From Clostridia bacterium (GTDB taxonomy: Bacteria > Bacillota > DULZ01), in contig JAAYOX010000042.1 of NCBI GenBank assembly GCA_012520135.1, forward strand, positions 1 through 5,600: a DNA stretch of 5,600 nucleotides. Reading direction: 5' to 3'. Shown here one piece after another: positions 3,822 to 5,600 of the stretch. A model generated the notes under the pieces. That model was given only the letters and a program-made list of their open reading frames with translations, was not told the DNA's origin and ran no database searches. The stretch's first letter is position 1, and each line of letters starts with the position of its first letter. The position numbers and the translations under genes were made by a program.

Positions 3822-4889
3822 TTATGCAACCATGGAAGCATAGGATATCAGTTTTTGGTACGCATCGGCCGTCAGTTCAAAAAGTTTTCCGGGGGCATCT
3901 ATTCGATGGCGATCATAGCTGTTGCTGATAATCAAACTTGCCAGTTCCAAATGGCTAATATTGATATGTTTAGCCATAGCTACCAAGGAGGAATTGGCAC
4001 CTAGCGAAGGAGTGCCGTTGACATCAATAATATAAAGATTTCCTTGGGCATCTTCCTTCAGATCGATTCTGATTACATCGGCAGCCTTTAGGGCATCAAA
4101 GGCAGCAAAAGCCAGATTGGAGATCCGCTGCCACCGGTGATCATGGCACTCCAGAAACTCCCAAGAGTGGTCCGAAGGATTTCTTTTGCTGTCCAAATGC
4201 CTAATGCCCGTTTCCGGGGAAAATGCTATCGGTGGCAAAACATATTTGGTCTCATTGCCTACGATACCGACGGTGTATTCCTGACCGGGCAGGTAGGTTT
4301 CGATAATTACCGGTAAATCCCCAAGCTCCCGGTAAAGGCTGTTCATTTTTGCTTCTAATTGATTTGCATTAAATACTAAAGAATCTTTATCAATTCCCAG
4401 ACTTGCCCCTCCGCCGTCAGGTTTAACGAAGAGGGGAAAATCTAAATTCAGAGAAAAGGAAGGCGCAAAGAACTCCGTTGGGGTCGCCACCTGAAATGGG
4501 GGTACCGGTAGGCCGAAGTCCCCCAGCCTGGTAGAGGTCAAATGTTTATGACGGCATAGCTGCATTACCTCCGGGGTAGAATGAGTAGTAGGAATGCCCC
4601 AGTTATCTAATATTTCCCGGATTAGACTGGGGCCGGAACCGTCCCATAGAGAAGCCGGTTTATTCAGAAACCCTTCCGCATAGACAAATGCTAAAGAGGG
4701 TCTCGGGATAGATGCCAAATAGTCATTTAAATGATCGGGAGATTGTATATTGATGGGCCAGACCTGGTGACCCATGATATTGAAGGCGTGGAACAGAGCT
4801 TCGATGGTGCTCCAAGAGGCACATTCTCCCATTGATCCCTGGCGCAGATCCTCGCTGAGACAATTAAAAGCAAATAGTAAGCTGTTCAA
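3822..4889 (-). CDS. ATP-grasp ligase, divergent D-alanine-D-alanine-ligase-like protein
   Basis: The protein is 355 aa, close to Ddl length. TTG 4889 is the start, with the SD AAGGAGG (4900-4906) 10 bases upstream; the next in-frame ATG (residue 20) would cut into the N-terminal domain. Ddl-like layout: N-terminal domain with GSMGECAS (18-25), central segment with GIPTTHSTPEVMQLCRHK (98-115), ATP-binding FVKPDGGGASLGI (154-166, K156), ETYLPGQEYTVGI (197-209), R274-I-D276 and the metal/phosphate motif DVNGTPSL (289-296). By eye the Ddl Glu-Ser-Tyr triad is not intact: a glutamate is present (E22), the serine is Ala (A162), the omega-loop tyrosine is not conserved, and the usual E-[IV]-N-T-x-P-G is D-V-N-G-T-P-S. 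It is thus an ATP-dependent carboxylate-amine ligase whose substrates cannot be named, and not the housekeeping Ddl. No cell-wall genes adjoin it. Confidence 0.85.
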   Translation of the reverse strand: MNSLLFAFNCLSEDLRQGSMGECASWSTIEALFHAFNIMGHQVWPINIQSPDHLNDYLASIPRPSLAFVYAEGFLNKPASLWDGSGPSLIREILDNWGIPTTHSTPEVMQLCRHKHLTSTRLGDFGLPVPPFQVATPTEFFAPSFSLNLDFPLFVKPDGGGASLGIDKDSLVFNANQLEAKMNSLYRELGDLPVIIETYLPGQEYTVGIVGNETKYVLPPIAFSPETGIRHLDSKRNPSDHSWEFLECHDHRWQRISNLAFAAFDALKAADVIRIDLKEDAQGNLYIIDVNGTPSLGANSSLVAMAKHINISHLELASLIISNSYDRHRIDAPGKLFELTADAYQKLISYASMVA

Positions 4890-4899
4890 GATTTTCTTT

Positions 4900-4906
4900 C
4901 CTCCTT
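4900..4906 (-). promoter_or_regulatory. SD supporting the TTG start of the ATP-grasp gene
   Basis: AAGGAGG on the - strand lies 10 bases upstream of TTG 4889. No ATG in frame lies within usable distance, and the first ATG is 57 bases inside the gene. Confidence 0.75.
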
Positions 4907-4930
4907 AATTGGGAATTATTTACTATAGAT

Positions 4931-4959
4931 ATTGTAATTCGTCTAGTAGTTTTCAGCAA
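4931..4959 (-). promoter_or_regulatory. Candidate sigma-A promoter of the ATP-grasp gene
   Basis: On the - strand TTGCTG (4954-4959, only TTG matching) and TACAAT (4931-4936, 5 of 6) are 17 bases apart. The predicted transcript start near 4924 gives a leader of about 35 bases with the SD inside it. The -35 is weak. Confidence 0.45.
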
Positions 4960-4985
4960 GAAAAAATATTATAGCAGGAAATTAG

Positions 4986-5015
4986 CTGATAAAAACGTAA
5001 TAAGTGTAGTATAAT
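4986..5015 (+). promoter_or_regulatory. Candidate sigma-A promoter of the DUF2007 gene
   Basis: A perfect TATAAT (5010-5015) lies 18 bases after CTGATA (4986-4991, 4 of 6). Transcription would start near 5022, about 42 bases before GTG 5064. It is divergent from the promoter of the ATP-grasp gene. Confidence 0.6.
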
Positions 5016-5063
5016 TTATTTCTTACACATAATAAAGGAGTGTGAAAAAGAGGTGACGAAAAA

Positions 5064-5300
5064 GTGCCGCAAGCTTGGGCATATCTTACAAATACATATA
5101 ATGATTGGGAGGCAGATGTAATCGCCGGCCTATTGGAGACCCACGATATACCTATTATGCGGAAATATCCCGGGAACAGTGGTATTGCTAAAATCTATCT
5201 GGGTACTTCCTTTGGGGTAGATTTGTATGTGCCGGAGGAAAAACTGGTATTAGCTAAGTCAATTTTACTCCGGGCCCAACAAGATGAAGTAAAAGAATGA
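5064..5300 (+). CDS. DUF2007-type small protein (putative signal-transducing protein family)
   Basis: This is a 78-aa soluble protein. GTG 5064 has the SD AAGAGGTGA (GAGGTG at 5050-5055) 8 bases upstream; the better-looking AAAGGAG at 5034-5040 is too far away and leads only to out-of-frame starts. The order W5-A-Y-L, EADVIAGLLETHDIP (16-30), KYPG (34-37), a short beta segment IYLGTSFGVDLYVPEE (44-59) and a final helix LVLAKSILL is that of the DUF2007 fold, a small alpha/beta unit similar to part of PII-like proteins. The length is typical for a single-domain member. The family name suggests signalling, but no biochemical role is established and none can be read here. It is monocistronic or, if its mRNA continues, leads towards the sensor gene 110 bases on; no terminator hairpin was seen between them. 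Confidence 0.78.
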   Translation: MPQAWAYLTNTYNDWEADVIAGLLETHDIPIMRKYPGNSGIAKIYLGTSFGVDLYVPEEKLVLAKSILLRAQQDEVKE

Positions 5301-5329
5301 AAAAAGAATAAGAGAGTCGTTATTTACCC

Positions 5330-5359
5330 TTGTTTGTGAACAGGAGAACATGTTAAAAT
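5330..5359 (+). promoter_or_regulatory. Candidate extended -10 promoter of the sensor gene
   Basis: TGTTAAAAT (5351-5359) is a TGn extended -10 with TAAAAT (5 of 6). TTGTTT at 5330-5335 lies 18 bases upstream as a partial -35. The transcript would start near 5366, about 45 bases before ATG 5411. Confidence 0.5.
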
Positions 5360-5410
5360 ATTGCATAGAGATTACTTTTTTATCATTTTTCAGAAACGGA
5401 GACAATACAG

Positions 5411-5600
5411 ATGAGAAATGCCAAGTTTATTGATAAGTTAGGTGTTCGCTTGGTACTCTGTCTGATCATTATTACTCTTTGGGTTTCCTTTTTGAGTTTT
5501 GTTTGGACTTTTGAACGGCAAAAGTCTAGGGCAGAAGCTGAACTGATGGATAAAGCCAGGGTAGCTGCCAACCAGTTTTTAGCTACACGGGCTTTCGTGG
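5411..5600 (+). CDS. Membrane sensor protein, N-terminus only (Tll0287-like/DUF3365 region beginning); 3'-truncated by window edge
   Basis: ATG 5411 has GGAG (5398-5401) 9 bases upstream, and the frame stays open to the window end (63 complete codons). A short basic N-terminus (MRNAKFIDKLGVR) is followed by one strong membrane helix, about residues 14-34 (L-V-L-C-L-I-I-I-T-L-W-V-S-F-L), then a charged linker with FERQKSRAEAELMDKARVAANQFLATRAFV. The A-x-x-x-A-x-Q-F-L-A-T-R-x-F stretch after a membrane helix resembles the start of the Tll0287-like (DUF3365) extracytoplasmic domain found in histidine kinases, diguanylate cyclases and chemoreceptors of this group. Which output domain it carries cannot be told from this window. 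The membrane-anchor call is firm; the domain call is by resemblance only. Confidence 0.75.
   Translation, partial: MRNAKFIDKLGVRLVLCLIIITLWVSFLSFVWTFERQKSRAEAELMDKARVAANQFLATRAFV

Noticed and set aside
5383..5571. A 62-codon - strand frame at the right edge
   Set aside because: It is antisense to the membrane sensor start, which has an SD, a promoter and a clear membrane helix.
1..5600. CRISPR arrays, tRNA/rRNA genes, insertion sequences, phage or plasmid genes
   Set aside because: No regularly spaced repeats, RNA-gene motifs, transposase-like frames or terminal repeats were seen.

Overview
The window looks like chromosome from a spore-forming Firmicute, probably of the clostridial/Peptococcaceae (Desulfotomaculum-like) type. 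This is inferred from strong AGGAGG Shine-Dalgarno (SD) sequences, frequent GTG and TTG starts, CotF-type spore-coat proteins and the mix of families. There are no RNA genes, insertion sequences, CRISPR arrays or phage genes, and no gene-free stretch longer than about 130 bases.

Layout: (1) 1-564, +, the C-terminal half of a PLP-dependent Cys/Met-metabolism lyase, starting at the PLP lysine itself. (2) 672-1286, +, a Gly/Ser/Gln/Tyr-rich protein with a heptad coiled coil and a three-times repeated motif, not recognised. (3) 1414-2247, -, a three-gene run: an unrecognised 94-aa protein, then two small helical CotF-like proteins. (4) 2401-3765, +, a stand-alone tryptophan synthase beta subunit of the TrpB2 class with its own sigma-A-like promoter. 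(5) 3822-4889, -, a D-Ala-D-Ala-ligase-like ATP-grasp enzyme converging on trpB2 across a shared bidirectional terminator. (6) 5064-5300, +, a DUF2007-type small protein. (7) 5411 to the edge, +, the N-terminus of a membrane sensor with the start of a Tll0287-like (DUF3365) region.

The genes do not form one pathway. Two themes stand out. First, the sporulation-flavoured genes (the CotF-like operon and perhaps the repeat protein beside it) have SD sequences embedded in inverted repeats. Second, the predicted 5' leader of trpB2 is almost wholly an array of NAG triplets in exact 5-nt register, running through the SD and into the start codon. That is the architecture expected of a TRAP (MtrB) translational-repression site, here on a trpB2 gene. 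This is the observation most worth testing; the promoter and the triplets are visible, but TRAP binding is inference.
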